DNA of 53,458 nucleotides from Devosia psychrophila (GCF_000971275.1 NZ_LAPV01000090.1:1-53458); one strand, 5' to 3'; positions 41,870 to 50,933 are shown, counted from the stretch's first letter. The notes: generated from the letters alone by a model not told the origin. Numbers and translations: made by a program.

Positions 41870-43590
41870 GGCTGGGCTCCTTCGGGACGATCGAGAGCTG
41901 CAGCCACGCGGGCAACACCATAGTCGCGTTCCGCAGCGGGGCGGGTAACTTTTTCCTGGCGCAGGTCCTGGGCCAGGGCATCGAGCGAGCGTTCGGCAGG
42001 GTCGCCGAAGCCGCCACCGCCGAGGGTCTCGACGCGGATGATTTCGCCGGCCATCAAGGTCAGACCGGAGGCTTTGGAGTGCAAAGCCTCCTCGCCGTCT
42101 GTGCCGGGATTGCGCAGGATGCGGGTGACATTGGACGATTTGCCACCCTGCACTCCGGGCGCCGGGATGATGTGGGCGTCGGAGCGCGCCGAGAAGGTGG
42201 TGTTGTCGTCACGAACGCGGATCTGGCGCGCCATGCCCATGCCGCCGCGATGCCGTCCCGCCCCGCCGCTATCTGGCACAAGGCAGTATTCCTCGAGCAG
42301 CAGCGGATATTCCAGCTCCAGCGCCTCGGCCGGCAGATTGGTCGAGTTGACGGTGTGGACGTGGATTGCATCCATGCCATCACGATCCGAGAAGGCTCCG
42401 GCGCCGCCTCCCATGCTCTCGGGATAGACGTATGTAGCGTTGCGGCCCGAATGCCAGCCCGAGACGGAAACCGCCGAGGTAGAGTCGTTGCACGAAGCCA
42501 TCACCCGCTCGGCCGGCATAGCCTGGTAAAGCGCCCCGAACACCGCGCCGCAAAGGCGGTTGGAGGTGACGGCGCGTCCGGCCACGGCAGCCGGTGCGTT
42601 AGGGTTGACGATGGTGCCGGCAGGCGCGTTGATGACGATGGGGTCGATGATACCCTGGTTGGGCATCAGGCCGGGATCGAGCACAGCCTTGACGCAATAG
42701 TAGATCGACGCCTTGAGCGCGCTGTCGGGCAGGTTGATCGCACCACGCGCCTGCGGGCCGGAGCCTTCGAAGTCGAACGACAGCGTATCGCCGGCAATGG
42801 TCGCGGTGCAGACGATCGGGACCGGCTCCCCTGGAAAGCCGTCATCGTCCATCGAGCGCTCGAAACGATACACCCCGTCCGGCAGTGCCGCGACGCGGTT
42901 GCGCAGACGGCGGCGGGTATAGGTCAGGATGTCCTCGACTGCCTGCTCCACCGCGGGCCACCCCATCCGCTCGATGAGTTTCACCAGCATGGTGCCGCCG
43001 CGCACATTGGTGCCGATCTGGGTACGCAGGTCGAGCAGCCGCTCTTCCGGATCGCGGGTGTTGTGGGCGATCAGTTCAAGCAGGTCCTCGTCGATCTCCC
43101 CGGCGCGCGCGATGCGGATGATCGGCAGGCGAATACCTTCTTCAAAAATCGAGCGCGAGGTGCCCGAAGTCGAGCCCGGCGTCTTGCCGCCGACGTCGGC
43201 ATGGTGGGCGATGTTGCCGCAAAAAAAACGAACCTCGCCGTCCTGATGCACTGGCGTGATGATCGAAATATCGGGCAGGTGGCTGCCGCCTGCGAGATAG
43301 GGATCGTTGGCGATATAGGCGTCGCCCGACTGCATCGCAGCCAGCGGATAGCGCTTGAGCATGGCCTCGACGGCGCCGATCATGGCGCCGAGATGGATCG
43401 GGATGTGATCGGCCTGGGTGATCAGGCGTCCGTTGGCATCGAAAAGGGCCGTCGAACAGTCGCGGCGCTCCTTGATGTTGGACGAGAAGGATGAGCGGAT
43501 CAGGATCGAGCCCATGTCCTCGGCAATGGCCAAGAGGCGGTTTGAGAACACCTCCATCTGGATGGCATCGGCGATGGTGTCTGTGGTCAT
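41866..43590 (-). CDS. Hydantoinase/oxoprolinase subunit B (HyuB-like)
   Basis: A 574-residue subunit with the family's opening 'QMEVFSNRLLAIAEDMGSILIRSSFSSNIKERRDCSTALFD', then 'HIPIHLGAM', 'NDPYLAGGSHLPDI' and 'SGGAGRHRGGMGMARQIRV'. With subunit A it opens five-membered cyclic amides such as N-methylhydantoin, hydantoins or 5-oxoproline, usually with ATP; some members act on acetone or acetophenone instead. It overlaps the HyuA gene upstream and the SDR downstream by 4 bp. The substrate is not readable. Confidence 0.93.
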   Translation of the reverse strand: MTTDTIADAIQMEVFSNRLLAIAEDMGSILIRSSFSSNIKERRDCSTALFDANGRLITQADHIPIHLGAMIGAVEAMLKRYPLAAMQSGDAYIANDPYLAGGSHLPDISIITPVHQDGEVRFFCGNIAHHADVGGKTPGSTSGTSRSIFEEGIRLPIIRIARAGEIDEDLLELIAHNTRDPEERLLDLRTQIGTNVRGGTMLVKLIERMGWPAVEQAVEDILTYTRRRLRNRVAALPDGVYRFERSMDDDGFPGEPVPIVCTATIAGDTLSFDFEGSGPQARGAINLPDSALKASIYYCVKAVLDPGLMPNQGIIDPIVINAPAGTIVNPNAPAAVAGRAVTSNRLCGAVFGALYQAMPAERVMASCNDSTSAVSVSGWHSGRNATYVYPESMGGGAGAFSDRDGMDAIHVHTVNSTNLPAEALELEYPLLLEEYCLVPDSGGAGRHRGGMGMARQIRVRDDNTTFSARSDAHIIPAPGVQGGKSSNVTRILRNPGTDGEEALHSKASGLTLMAGEIIRVETLGGGGFGDPAERSLDALAQDLRQEKVTRPAAERDYGVARVAAALDRPEGAQP

Positions 43591-45632
43591 TGGTTGGTGC
43601 TCACGATCAGATTGCCCCAGCCATCGGCGCGCACGGTCTGGCCCGGCAGGATCAGCGAGGTGGCGCTCATTTCATTGATGATGGCGGGACCGGAAAATTT
43701 GGTCTCGGCCGGCAGCTCGCCGCGACGATAGATCGGCGTATCGAGCCAGCCATGGGTGGCGTCGAAATACACCGGGCGTGACCCGGCCCTGGCGCCTTCG
43801 AGACTGGTGCCGCCCGCGACTTGCGCCTGTGGTGCCTTGGGCACGTCGCCGATGGCCTGCAGACGGGCCGAGACGAACTGGATGGCGCGGTGACGGATGT
43901 CGTAGCCATACTCCTTGGTATGGGCCGCATGGAAGCGCTCTTCGAGCTCGGCCAGACCGTCCGGCCCGATACCATCGCAATCGACCTTGACTTCGAAATT
44001 CTGCCCACGATAGCGGGCGTCGAGCACGCGCTTGAAGCGGCGGTTTTCGGGTGGCACGTCTTCCTTGTCGAGCCAGGCTTGGCCATCCTGAGCCATCGTC
44101 TCGAACAGCGTCAGCACGTGCTTCCAGTTGCCGGCGGTGGAATCGGCAAAATAGCTGCGCACATAGTCCGAACTCAGATCGGTCAGCAGCATGCCGCGAG
44201 CGCAGAGCGTACCCGGTTCGCGGGGGATGAGAATGCGTGGCAAGCCGCATTCGACAGCGACTTCGGCAGCGTGCAGCGGGCCGGCGCCGCCAAAGGCACA
44301 GAGCGCAAACTCGCCCATGTCATAGCCTTTTTCGACCGACACGGAACGGATCGCCCGGCTCATGTTGGCGTTGGCGATCTGGATGATGCCGTGCGCGGCC
44401 TGTTCGAGCGTCAGGCCGAGCGGGGTGGCGATGGCATCGCGGATGACGGTGCGGGCCGCCTCGAGATCGATCTGCATGCGACCGCCGAGCAGTGTGCCGG
44501 CATCGAGCCGCCCGAGGCACAGGTTGGCGTCGGTAATGGTCGGCTCGGTGCCGCCACGGCCGTAGGCCACGGGCCCTGGCGCGGCGCCGGCCGAGCGCGG
44601 CCCGACCTTCATCGAGCCGGCATCGTCGATCGCAGCGATCGAGCCACCGCCGGCGCCGATAACATGGATATCGAGCATGGGCGTCTTGACCGGATAACCG
44701 GCGACCAGTCGCGCGCTGGTGAACAAAGGCGTGGCATCGGCGATCAACGACACGTCAGTCGAAGTGCCGCCGACGTCGAAGGTGATGAGGTTGAGCAGGC
44801 CGGCGGTGCGCCCGATTTCCGTCGCGCCGACGACTCCTGCTGCCGGTCCCGAAACGCAGGTGCGCACCGGATTGGCATAGACCGTATCGGCCGACATCAG
44901 CCCGCCGTTGGAATGGATGGTATAGGGCTCGACCGGAATGCCGACGTTGCGCACGCGGTTGCGGAATTTCTCGAGATAGGCGCCCATCTTGGGTCCGACA
45001 AACGCATTGACCGCCACGGTCGACATGCGCTCGAATTCGCGAAATTCCGGCAGAATTTCTGATGACAGGGTAATGTAGGCTTCGGGCAGGATCGCCTCGA
45101 CCACGGCGCGGGCGCGCGCCTCGTGCTCAGGCCGGCGATAGCTGTGCAGGAAGCAGATGGCGACGCTTTCGACGCCGAGGTCAGCCAGCTTGCGCACCGC
45201 TGTTTCAAGCGATGCCTCGTCCAGTTCGGTCAGGATTTCCCCCGCCGGTCCAACGCGCTCGATCACCTCGACACGCCGATCGCGCGGGATCAGCACGGGT
45301 GGTTTTTCGACGCGATAGTCATAGATCGATGGCCGCGCCTGACGGCCCAGTTCGAGTACGTCGCGGAAGCCCCTGGTGGTGACGAGACCGGTCCGTGCGC
45401 CGCGCCGCTCGATGACGATGTTGGTGGCGACGGTGGTGCCGTGACCCAGGTAGCTCACATCGACCGGCGCATATCCGAGCGTATCGAGCATTCCGCGCAG
45501 GCCATTCTCGATCGCCTCGGAGGGGTCATGCGGTGTCGAAGGGGTTTTGTAGAAGTGGATTTCACCGCTCGTTTCATCGAGCAGAGTGAAATCGGTGAAC
45601 GTGCCACCGACGTCGACACCAATGCGGTACAT
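43587..45632 (-). CDS. Hydantoinase/oxoprolinase subunit A (HyuA-like)
   Basis: A 681-residue ATP-binding subunit. 'MYRIGVDVGGTFTDFTLLDE' begins the actin-like ATPase fold; 'GHGTTVATNIVIERRGARTGLVTTRGFRDVLELGRQARP' and 'TFDVGGTSTDVSLI' are family hallmarks. I chose the ATG at 45632 because it starts the conserved domain; the frame is open to 45686. It is first in the operon HyuA-HyuB-SDR-SDR and has an operator-like TTGTCATACAA in the gap upstream. Confidence 0.94.
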   Translation of the reverse strand: MYRIGVDVGGTFTDFTLLDETSGEIHFYKTPSTPHDPSEAIENGLRGMLDTLGYAPVDVSYLGHGTTVATNIVIERRGARTGLVTTRGFRDVLELGRQARPSIYDYRVEKPPVLIPRDRRVEVIERVGPAGEILTELDEASLETAVRKLADLGVESVAICFLHSYRRPEHEARARAVVEAILPEAYITLSSEILPEFREFERMSTVAVNAFVGPKMGAYLEKFRNRVRNVGIPVEPYTIHSNGGLMSADTVYANPVRTCVSGPAAGVVGATEIGRTAGLLNLITFDVGGTSTDVSLIADATPLFTSARLVAGYPVKTPMLDIHVIGAGGGSIAAIDDAGSMKVGPRSAGAAPGPVAYGRGGTEPTITDANLCLGRLDAGTLLGGRMQIDLEAARTVIRDAIATPLGLTLEQAAHGIIQIANANMSRAIRSVSVEKGYDMGEFALCAFGGAGPLHAAEVAVECGLPRILIPREPGTLCARGMLLTDLSSDYVRSYFADSTAGNWKHVLTLFETMAQDGQAWLDKEDVPPENRRFKRVLDARYRGQNFEVKVDCDGIGPDGLAELEERFHAAHTKEYGYDIRHRAIQFVSARLQAIGDVPKAPQAQVAGGTSLEGARAGSRPVYFDATHGWLDTPIYRRGELPAETKFSGPAIINEMSATSLILPGQTVRADGWGNLIVSTNQ

Positions 45633-45689
45633 AAAAAGCCCACGCCATTGCGAGAAAAGACAGCGCCGGCGCCGAGCCGACGACAAACC

Positions 45690-45717
45690 TTGTCATACAA
45701 TATACAATGAGACAACA
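45690..45717 (-). promoter_or_regulatory. Operator-like repeats upstream of the HyuA operon
   Basis: TTGTCATACAA (45690-45700) is a nearly perfect TTGTnnnACAA palindrome, followed by the run TACAATATAC (45696-45705) that also occurs at 50880-50889 before binding protein 3. It lies 58 bp before the HyuA start. A GntR-type site is inferred. Confidence 0.5.
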
Positions 45718-45766
45718 GGTGCCGCAGATCATTTTGCGGGTCTTGCGACCGCATCGGCCGGACCGA

Positions 45767-46480
45767 TCAGCGCGAGATCGAGACGGCGCCCTTTTTCTTA
45801 CGGGCGATCAGTAGCATATGGTTTTCGAGCTCGATCTGGATGTCGGTAAACGCGGTTTCGGGTTGCGCGACCTGCTTTTCGATCCAGTCGAGAAATTGCT
45901 CGTGCTGCCGGGGTATGGCTTCCAGATCTTCGTCGCGGAAGCGCTCGAAATTGAACACGATCAGCACATGGCGCGCGATGGTGTCCCACAGCGTGCCGAC
46001 GATCGGATTGTCAGCGGCCTGGCGGATATGGCGATGAAATTCGAGATCGGCGATCAGCGAATTGCGCAGGCTGCCAGCCTTGGCGGAAGAACGCATCGCA
46101 TCGATCGATTGCCACAGAATGGCCGGACTGCCCTTGCCCTGGCGCCAGTTTTCGATGGCATCGCGCAGCATGAAGGATTCAAGGCTGAGCCGAACCTCCA
46201 TAATCTGCTGGGTCACATCGGCCCCGAAAGCCGCGACGCGATAGCCACGATGGCCGCCGCCGCTGATAATGCCCTGAGCATGCAGCACCTTGAGTGCCTC
46301 CCGGATCGGCACCCGGCTGACGCCGAGCTTTTCCACCAGCGAGGTTTCAACGATCCGCTCGCCCGGCGAGATGATCCGTGTGGCGATGGCCTCGGCGATC
46401 GTGTCGGCGACGCTTTCGGAGAGCGAAATGCGCTTGGGCTGCGTCAACTCGAACCGAACAGTTTCGCCGTTCACACTCAT
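45767..46480 (-). CDS. GntR-family regulator (FCD type)
   Basis: A 237-residue regulator with the winged helix 'RIISPGERIVETSLVEKLGVSRVPIREALKVLHAQGIIS' and an FCD domain containing 'DLEFHRHIRQAADNPIVGTLW'. The ATG at 46480 follows GGAG very closely; a GTG two codons later (46474) has better spacing. It lies upstream of the HyuA operon and downstream of the isoaspartyl-peptidase gene, all on the minus strand. It is the best candidate for controlling the TTGT...ACAA sites between 45690 and 50877. Confidence 0.9.
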   Translation of the reverse strand: MSVNGETVRFELTQPKRISLSESVADTIAEAIATRIISPGERIVETSLVEKLGVSRVPIREALKVLHAQGIISGGGHRGYRVAAFGADVTQQIMEVRLSLESFMLRDAIENWRQGKGSPAILWQSIDAMRSSAKAGSLRNSLIADLEFHRHIRQAADNPIVGTLWDTIARHVLIVFNFERFRDEDLEAIPRQHEQFLDWIEKQVAQPETAFTDIQIELENHMLLIARKKKGAVSISR

Positions 46481-46582
46481 TCTCCAGGATCAACGCTGTC
46501 GTTGTAATTCTGCTTGGTGGATTGATTTGTAACGCCAACGACTATGGCATCATCCACCAAGTGGTGACGGGCTCCTACAACA

Positions 46583-46594
46583 TTGTATCGACAA
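46583..46594. promoter_or_regulatory. Operator-like TTGTATCGACAA upstream of the GntR gene
   Basis: TTGT-ATCG-ACAA keeps the same outer half-sites as the other sites with a 4-base centre. It lies about 100 bp before the GntR start, in the gap to the isoaspartyl-peptidase gene, where an autoregulatory site would be expected. Confidence 0.4.
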
Positions 46595-46640
46595 CACACA
46601 AGTTGCACGGCGGACAAGCGGTTCAGACTGCTTGGGCAGG

Positions 46641-47591
46641 TCACTTTATCAGTTCGAGCATTGCGAAATCATCGGCGTAGATGCCGATGCTCAGCGTGCC
46701 ATCCGCAGCAATCGATCCGCGATACATGCCCTCGGTATTGTACGGCATGGCAATATTGCCCGCGCCGTCCACCGCGATGAGGCCGGCGCCGCAGCCGTCT
46801 TCGGTGAGCTCGGCAATGGCGGCATCGGCGGCGCTTACGAGATTGTCGCCGCGATAGCGGATGCGGGCGGCAATGTCGTGTGCGGTGCCACGTCGGATGA
46901 AATATTCGCCGAGCCCGGTGCAGGAGACGGCGACGACGCCATTGCAGGCGTAAGTGCCCGCGCCGATCACCGGCGCATCGCCGACCCGGCCGGCGCGCTT
47001 GTAGGTATAGCCGCCGGTTGAGGTGGCGGCTGCAAGATTGCCGGCATCATCGAAAGCGACGGCACCAACCGTGCCGTGTTTTTCGGCTTCGCTACGGGCG
47101 CGGATGAGCAGGCCGGCCTTTTCCTCTTGGGCGCGCAGCCAGTGCCGGCGGCGCAAGTCTGTGGTGAAATAGGATTGCGCGACCATGTCGAGACCCTGTT
47201 CGCGGGCAAAGGCATCGGCGCCGGAGGCCGAGAGCAGCACGCAATCACTGTCCTCCATGACGCGTCGCGCGGCGATGACCGGATTGCGGATTGCCCTTGC
47301 CGAGGCGATGGCTCCGGCGCGCCGATCGCGGCCGTCCATGATGGCGGCATCGAGTTCGTGATCCCCGGCCGCGTTGAGCACGGCACCATGGCCGGCATTG
47401 AAGCTCGGGTGGTTTTCCAACGCTATGACCGCCGCTTCGACCGCATCGAGCGCTAGCCCACCGTCGCGCAATACCGCCCAACCGGCACGCAGTGCCTCTT
47501 GTAAACCGTCGCGGGCTTGCTGGTAGCTGGCTGGAGTAAAGCTGGCGCGCGGGATGGTCCCGGCGCCGCCATGAATTACGAGGCAGGCCAT
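46641..47591 (-). CDS. Isoaspartyl peptidase/plant-type L-asparaginase (Ntn hydrolase)
   Basis: A 316-residue N-terminal-nucleophile hydrolase precursor. 'LVIHGGAGTI' at the N-terminus, 'NAGHGAVLNAAGDHELDAAIMDG' and the self-cleavage site 'EKHGTVGAVAFDDAGNLAAATSTGG' with the nucleophile threonine near residue 174 are complete; the glycine loop 'GLGEYFIRRG' follows. The family splits beta-aspartyl dipeptides and asparagine after autocleavage into two chains. I chose the ATG at 47591, where the domain begins; 47600 is an alternative. It would release aspartate from isopeptide-linked substrates. Confidence 0.92.
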   Translation of the reverse strand: MACLVIHGGAGTIPRASFTPASYQQARDGLQEALRAGWAVLRDGGLALDAVEAAVIALENHPSFNAGHGAVLNAAGDHELDAAIMDGRDRRAGAIASARAIRNPVIAARRVMEDSDCVLLSASGADAFAREQGLDMVAQSYFTTDLRRRHWLRAQEEKAGLLIRARSEAEKHGTVGAVAFDDAGNLAAATSTGGYTYKRAGRVGDAPVIGAGTYACNGVVAVSCTGLGEYFIRRGTAHDIAARIRYRGDNLVSAADAAIAELTEDGCGAGLIAVDGAGNIAMPYNTEGMYRGSIAADGTLSIGIYADDFAMLELIK

Positions 47592-47675
47592 GCAAGTCAT
47601 CTCGCTGCTGATCACGGGGCAAAAGGCCAGTCGGGCACTATTTTCCACTTGCGTCGGCGACGCAGCTGCCCGACC

Positions 47676-47686
47676 TTGTAATACAA
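47676..47686. promoter_or_regulatory. Palindromic operator candidate TTGTAATACAA
   Basis: A perfect TTGTA-A-TACAA palindrome lies between the divergent isoaspartyl-peptidase and creatininase-family genes. The identical 11 bases recur at 50867-50877 between the divergent RidA-like and binding-protein 3 genes. GntR/FCD regulators often bind such sequences. Confidence 0.6.
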
Positions 47687-47746
47687 TTATCCCAACTTGG
47701 GCCGCGCCAGTCAAGCGCGCCACAGCTCATCCAGGACGATCGCCAA

Positions 47747-48451
47747 TTGAAAATTTCTGAAATGAACTGGTTTCAGGTCGAGCGCTATCTCACGTCCGAC
47801 GACCGCGCGATCGTGCCGCTAGGCTCGACGGAACAGCATGCCTATCTGAGCAACAGCGTCGATTCCATCCTGGCCGAAAAGGTCGCGGTCGAGGCTGCGG
47901 AGCCGCTGGGCGTGCCAGTGTTTCCGGTACTGGCCTTTGGTATTACCCCATATTTCGCCAACTATCCGGGCAGTATTTCGCTGCGCATGGACACTTATGC
48001 GCGCATTATCACCGATGTGCTGGATAGCCTGGCGACGACCGGTTTCCGCCGTATCCTGTTCGTCAACGGCCATGGCGGCAATTCGCCGGGCCAGACGGCG
48101 GCGCTGGAATGGCTCAACGGACATGCCGATTGCCGTATCCGCTGGCACAATTGGTGGAGCGCGCCCCAGACCATGGGCAAGGTGCAGGCGATCGACCCGG
48201 TAGCGTCGCATGCCTCTTGGATGGAAAACTTCCCGTGGACCCGGCTGCCCAATATCGGCATGCCGAGCGAGCAAAAGCCGATGGCCGATCTCGACAAGCT
48301 CAAGACCGTCGGCTCCGAAGGCGCCAAAGCGATGCTCGGCGACGGCAATTTTGGCGGCTATTACCAGCGGCCCGACGATGAGATGGCGGCAATCTGGGAC
48401 ATGGCGATTGCCGAGACACGCGGGCTGATCGAAGACGGGTGGGCGAAGTGA
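47747..48451 (+). CDS. Creatininase-family metal-dependent amidohydrolase
   Basis: A 234-residue protein of the creatininase fold. Metal ligands are probably Glu29, His31 and Asp39 in 'GSTEQHAYLSNSVD' and His109 in 'LFVNGHGGNSPG'. Creatininase itself has a different 'NGH' loop, and the GHGGN form is shared by the wider family, which includes the peptidase MftE. True creatinine hydrolysis is therefore not supported. I chose the TTG at 47747 because the family opens with 'MKISEMNW'; an ATG five codons later is the alternative. It is divergent from the isoaspartyl-peptidase gene and followed by an SDR with a 4-bp overlap. Confidence 0.85.
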   Translation: MKISEMNWFQVERYLTSDDRAIVPLGSTEQHAYLSNSVDSILAEKVAVEAAEPLGVPVFPVLAFGITPYFANYPGSISLRMDTYARIITDVLDSLATTGFRRILFVNGHGGNSPGQTAALEWLNGHADCRIRWHNWWSAPQTMGKVQAIDPVASHASWMENFPWTRLPNIGMPSEQKPMADLDKLKTVGSEGAKAMLGDGNFGGYYQRPDDEMAAIWDMAIAETRGLIEDGWAK

Positions 48452-49206
48452 GCGCGTTGGAATTTTCCGGCAAGCGCGTGGTGGTGACCGGGGCGGCGCA
48501 GGGCATCGGACGGGCCATCGTGGCGGCGATGGCCGCGTCCGGCGCCAAAGTTGCGGCGCTCGATCTCGATGCCGCGGGGCTTGAAACGGCGCGGGCGGCG
48601 GGTGCGGCGCGGGTCGATACGCTCGATCTCAGCGACCAGCAGGCGGTGATGGACACCATTGGGGCGATCGGCGCCGAGTTTGGTGGCGTGGACATATTGG
48701 TAACGGCAGCCGGCGGGGTGCGCGGACAGGTGGCGCAACCGCTGGAACAGGTCGACGACCGGGTGTGGCGGCAGTTGTTCGAAGCCAATGTCGATGCGGC
48801 GTTTTTCTGTGCGCAGGCCGTGGCGCCGAAGATGAAGGCGCAGGGCGCCGGCCGGATCGTGACGATTTCATCGGGCGCCGGGCTGCGGCCGAGCCTGACA
48901 GGCATCCAGGCCTATAGTGCTGCCAAGCATGCGCTGGTGGGACTGACCAAGCAGCTGGCGCTGGAGCTGGGGCCGCATGGCATCACGGTCAACAGCGTGG
49001 CGCCGGGCTTCGTGCTGTCCAATCCGGCGACGCAGCGGCAGTGGGAGAGCTATGGCGAGGCAGGCCAGAAGCGGCTGATCGAGGGCACGCATATGCGGCG
49101 GCTGGGCACGCCTGACGACATCGCCAATGCGGTGCTGTTTTTGGCGTCGGAGCGCGCCGGCTGGATTACCGGCCAGATTCTCAGCGTCGATGGCGGGCGC
49201 GCCTAG
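48448..49206 (+). CDS. SDR-family oxidoreductase
   Basis: A 252-residue classical SDR with 'VVTGAAQGIGRAI', 'ALDLD' (aspartate, NAD preference), a serine strand 'ISSGAG' and the catalytic 'YSAAK', ending 'ITGQILSVDGGRA'. The usual 'NNAG' is replaced by 'TAAG'. The GTG at 48448 overlaps the creatininase-family stop as GTGA. Its TAG stop shares CTAG with the TAG of the convergent DegT-type gene, so the two genes meet with a 4-bp overlap and no terminator between them. Confidence 0.9.
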   Translation: MSALEFSGKRVVVTGAAQGIGRAIVAAMAASGAKVAALDLDAAGLETARAAGAARVDTLDLSDQQAVMDTIGAIGAEFGGVDILVTAAGGVRGQVAQPLEQVDDRVWRQLFEANVDAAFFCAQAVAPKMKAQGAGRIVTISSGAGLRPSLTGIQAYSAAKHALVGLTKQLALELGPHGITVNSVAPGFVLSNPATQRQWESYGEAGQKRLIEGTHMRRLGTPDDIANAVLFLASERAGWITGQILSVDGGRA

Positions 49207-50342
49207 CGGGTCATGGAGGCGCGCACGGCGTCGATCACCTGATCGATCTCATCGAGGTGCAATTGTGGTCCGATCGGCAGGCCCAGCAGGCGGTCGCAGA
49301 AGCGTTCGGTGATCGCTAGCGCGCCTCGGCCCACGCGACGATCGGCGAACACCGGCTGCAGATGCAGCGGCGGCGCGTAGGTCAGGTTGGTGGCGATACC
49401 ACGCTCGCGCAGCCGATCCGCGAGGCCGGCGCGGTCATCCACTTCGATAACGTAGTTGCGCCAGGAATGCTGGTAACCCGGCAGGGTTTGAGGCAAGTCG
49501 ACGCCGATACCGGCCAGCCCGGCTTGATAGCGTGCTGCCTGCTCCCGACGCTCGGCGATGGTGCCATCGAGATAGCGCAGCTTGGCGCGGAGGATTGCGG
49601 CTTGCAGTTCGGCCAGCCGCTCGTTGAGGCCGTGGGTCTCGTGATGCAGCCCGCCCATGCCGTTGCCATGCATGGCATAATGGCGGCTGCGCTCCTGCCC
49701 ATAGGCCGAAATCTTGCGCATGCGCTCGGCTAGGTCCGCATCCCCGGTCAGCACGGCGCCGCCGCTGCCGAAACTGCCCAGGTGCTTGGAGGGCGCGAAA
49801 CTGAAGCAGGTCGCGTCGGCCAGTGTGCCGAGTTTTGTGCCCTCGATCGTAGCGCCCAGCGCGAGGCAGGCATCTTCGACGACCCTGAGGCCATGCTGTC
49901 TCGCGATGGCCATGATGGCGACCATATTGGCCGGGTGACCATAAAGATCGACTGGCAGGATGGCCCGCGTACGGGGGCCAATCGCCCGCACCAGCGCATC
50001 GACATCCATGTTGCGCGACAGCGGGTCGATATCGACCCAGACCGGCGTGGCGCCGCAGTGATGGATCGAGGATGACGAGCCGATGTCGGTATTGGCGACG
50101 GTGATCACCTCGTCGCCCGGCCCGATGCCCAGCCCCAGCAGTGCCACCTTGAGCGCCGCCGTTCCGGAGGCCACCGCCACAGCGTGGCTGGCGCCGTTCC
50201 AGGCGGCGAACTCGGTTTCGAAGGCCGGCACTTCATCGCCCCAGTCGAAGCGCCCGCTGGCGATGACCCGCGCCATCGCTGCGTCGATCTCGGGCTTGTT
50301 GCGCTGATACAGCCGCTGGTGGTTATAGAAGCTGATGGCCAT
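49203..50342 (-). CDS. DegT/DnrJ/EryC1/StrS-family aminotransferase
   Basis: A 379-residue PLP enzyme of the family that usually aminates nucleotide-linked keto sugars. 'AVASGTAALKVALLGLGIGPGDEVI', 'PVDLYGHPANM', the PLP lysine in 'CFSFAPSKHLGSFGSGGAVLTGD' and 'RSRHYAMHGNGMGG' are typical. The ATG at 50342 shares its A with the RidA-like stop; a GTG one codon earlier is possible. No sugar-nucleotide genes are nearby, so a role on a free keto compound or an amino-sugar part of the substrate is likelier here. Confidence 0.9.
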   Translation of the reverse strand: MAISFYNHQRLYQRNKPEIDAAMARVIASGRFDWGDEVPAFETEFAAWNGASHAVAVASGTAALKVALLGLGIGPGDEVITVANTDIGSSSSIHHCGATPVWVDIDPLSRNMDVDALVRAIGPRTRAILPVDLYGHPANMVAIMAIARQHGLRVVEDACLALGATIEGTKLGTLADATCFSFAPSKHLGSFGSGGAVLTGDADLAERMRKISAYGQERSRHYAMHGNGMGGLHHETHGLNERLAELQAAILRAKLRYLDGTIAERREQAARYQAGLAGIGVDLPQTLPGYQHSWRNYVIEVDDRAGLADRLRERGIATNLTYAPPLHLQPVFADRRVGRGALAITERFCDRLLGLPIGPQLHLDEIDQVIDAVRASMTR

Positions 50343-50740
50343 CACTTGCCCTTGGGCAGATAGACGATGACCTCGACTTCTACCTTGACCTCGGGCGAGC
50401 CCAATCCGCCGATCATGATCCCGCTATGGGGCGGGCGATGGTCGCCGAAGAATTTCTTGCGCTCGGCGCTGATCGCCGCAGAGTCGGCCCGGTCGGTGAA
50501 GAATACCATGATCTTGACGACGTCCTGCGGCGTAGCGCCGATATGGGCCAGGATGCGGCCGATATTGCGATAGACCTGTGCGGCCTGCGCGCCTGCATCG
50601 CCGATCCCCACCCACTGCCCGGCCTCGTCGCGCGCCACCTGCCCCGCGACATAGGCGAAGTCTCCGGCAATCGAGACATGCTCGTAATTGGCCGCCGGGA
50701 AAACGTCCGGCGGGCTTGTCAAAACGATTTGACTACTCAT
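50342..50740 (-). CDS. RidA-like (YjgF/YER057c/UK114) family protein
   Basis: A 132-residue trimer-forming family protein. 'YVAGQVARDEAGQWVGIGDAGAQAAQVYRNIGRILAHIGATPQDVVKIMVF' is characteristic. The arginine that RidA uses to hydrolyse reactive enamines or imines (in a 'PARTTV'-like loop) appears absent: this protein has 'RPPHSGIMIGG' there. It may thus be a paralog with another role, for example handling a carbamate or imine. It is first in a two-gene minus-strand unit with the DegT-type gene. Confidence 0.88.
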   Translation of the reverse strand: MSSQIVLTSPPDVFPAANYEHVSIAGDFAYVAGQVARDEAGQWVGIGDAGAQAAQVYRNIGRILAHIGATPQDVVKIMVFFTDRADSAAISAERKKFFGDHRPPHSGIMIGGLGSPEVKVEVEVIVYLPKGK

Positions 50741-50933
50741 TCAAAATTCCTTCCTCGCAGCCGGATGCGTCGCTTTGCATCGACTCGACATGCCGTAATT
50801 TTGAGCATCGTGACGAATTGCATCCCGCCACAGCAAAACACCTTGACTAGGTGTACAATAATTAGTTTGTAATACAACCTACAATATACGCTACAGCTTT
50901 ACTCGCCTGTCTCGCTTTTGAAAGGACTGATGC
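50741..50933. promoter_or_regulatory. Divergent control region between RidA-like and binding-protein 3 genes
   Basis: A 193-bp gap. It contains TTGTAATACAA at 50867-50877, identical to the site at 47676-47686, and TACAATATAC at 50880-50889, shared with the HyuA upstream region. A TTGACT at 50843-50848 may be a -35 element for the plus-strand gene, which would place the palindrome over the -10 area. A shared GntR-type operator is inferred. Confidence 0.55.

Noticed and set aside
47747..48451. A true creatininase, which with the M24 protein would make a creatinine pathway
   Set aside because: The GHGGN loop is that of the wider family, not of creatininase itself, and no sarcosine oxidase or dehydrogenase is seen in the window.
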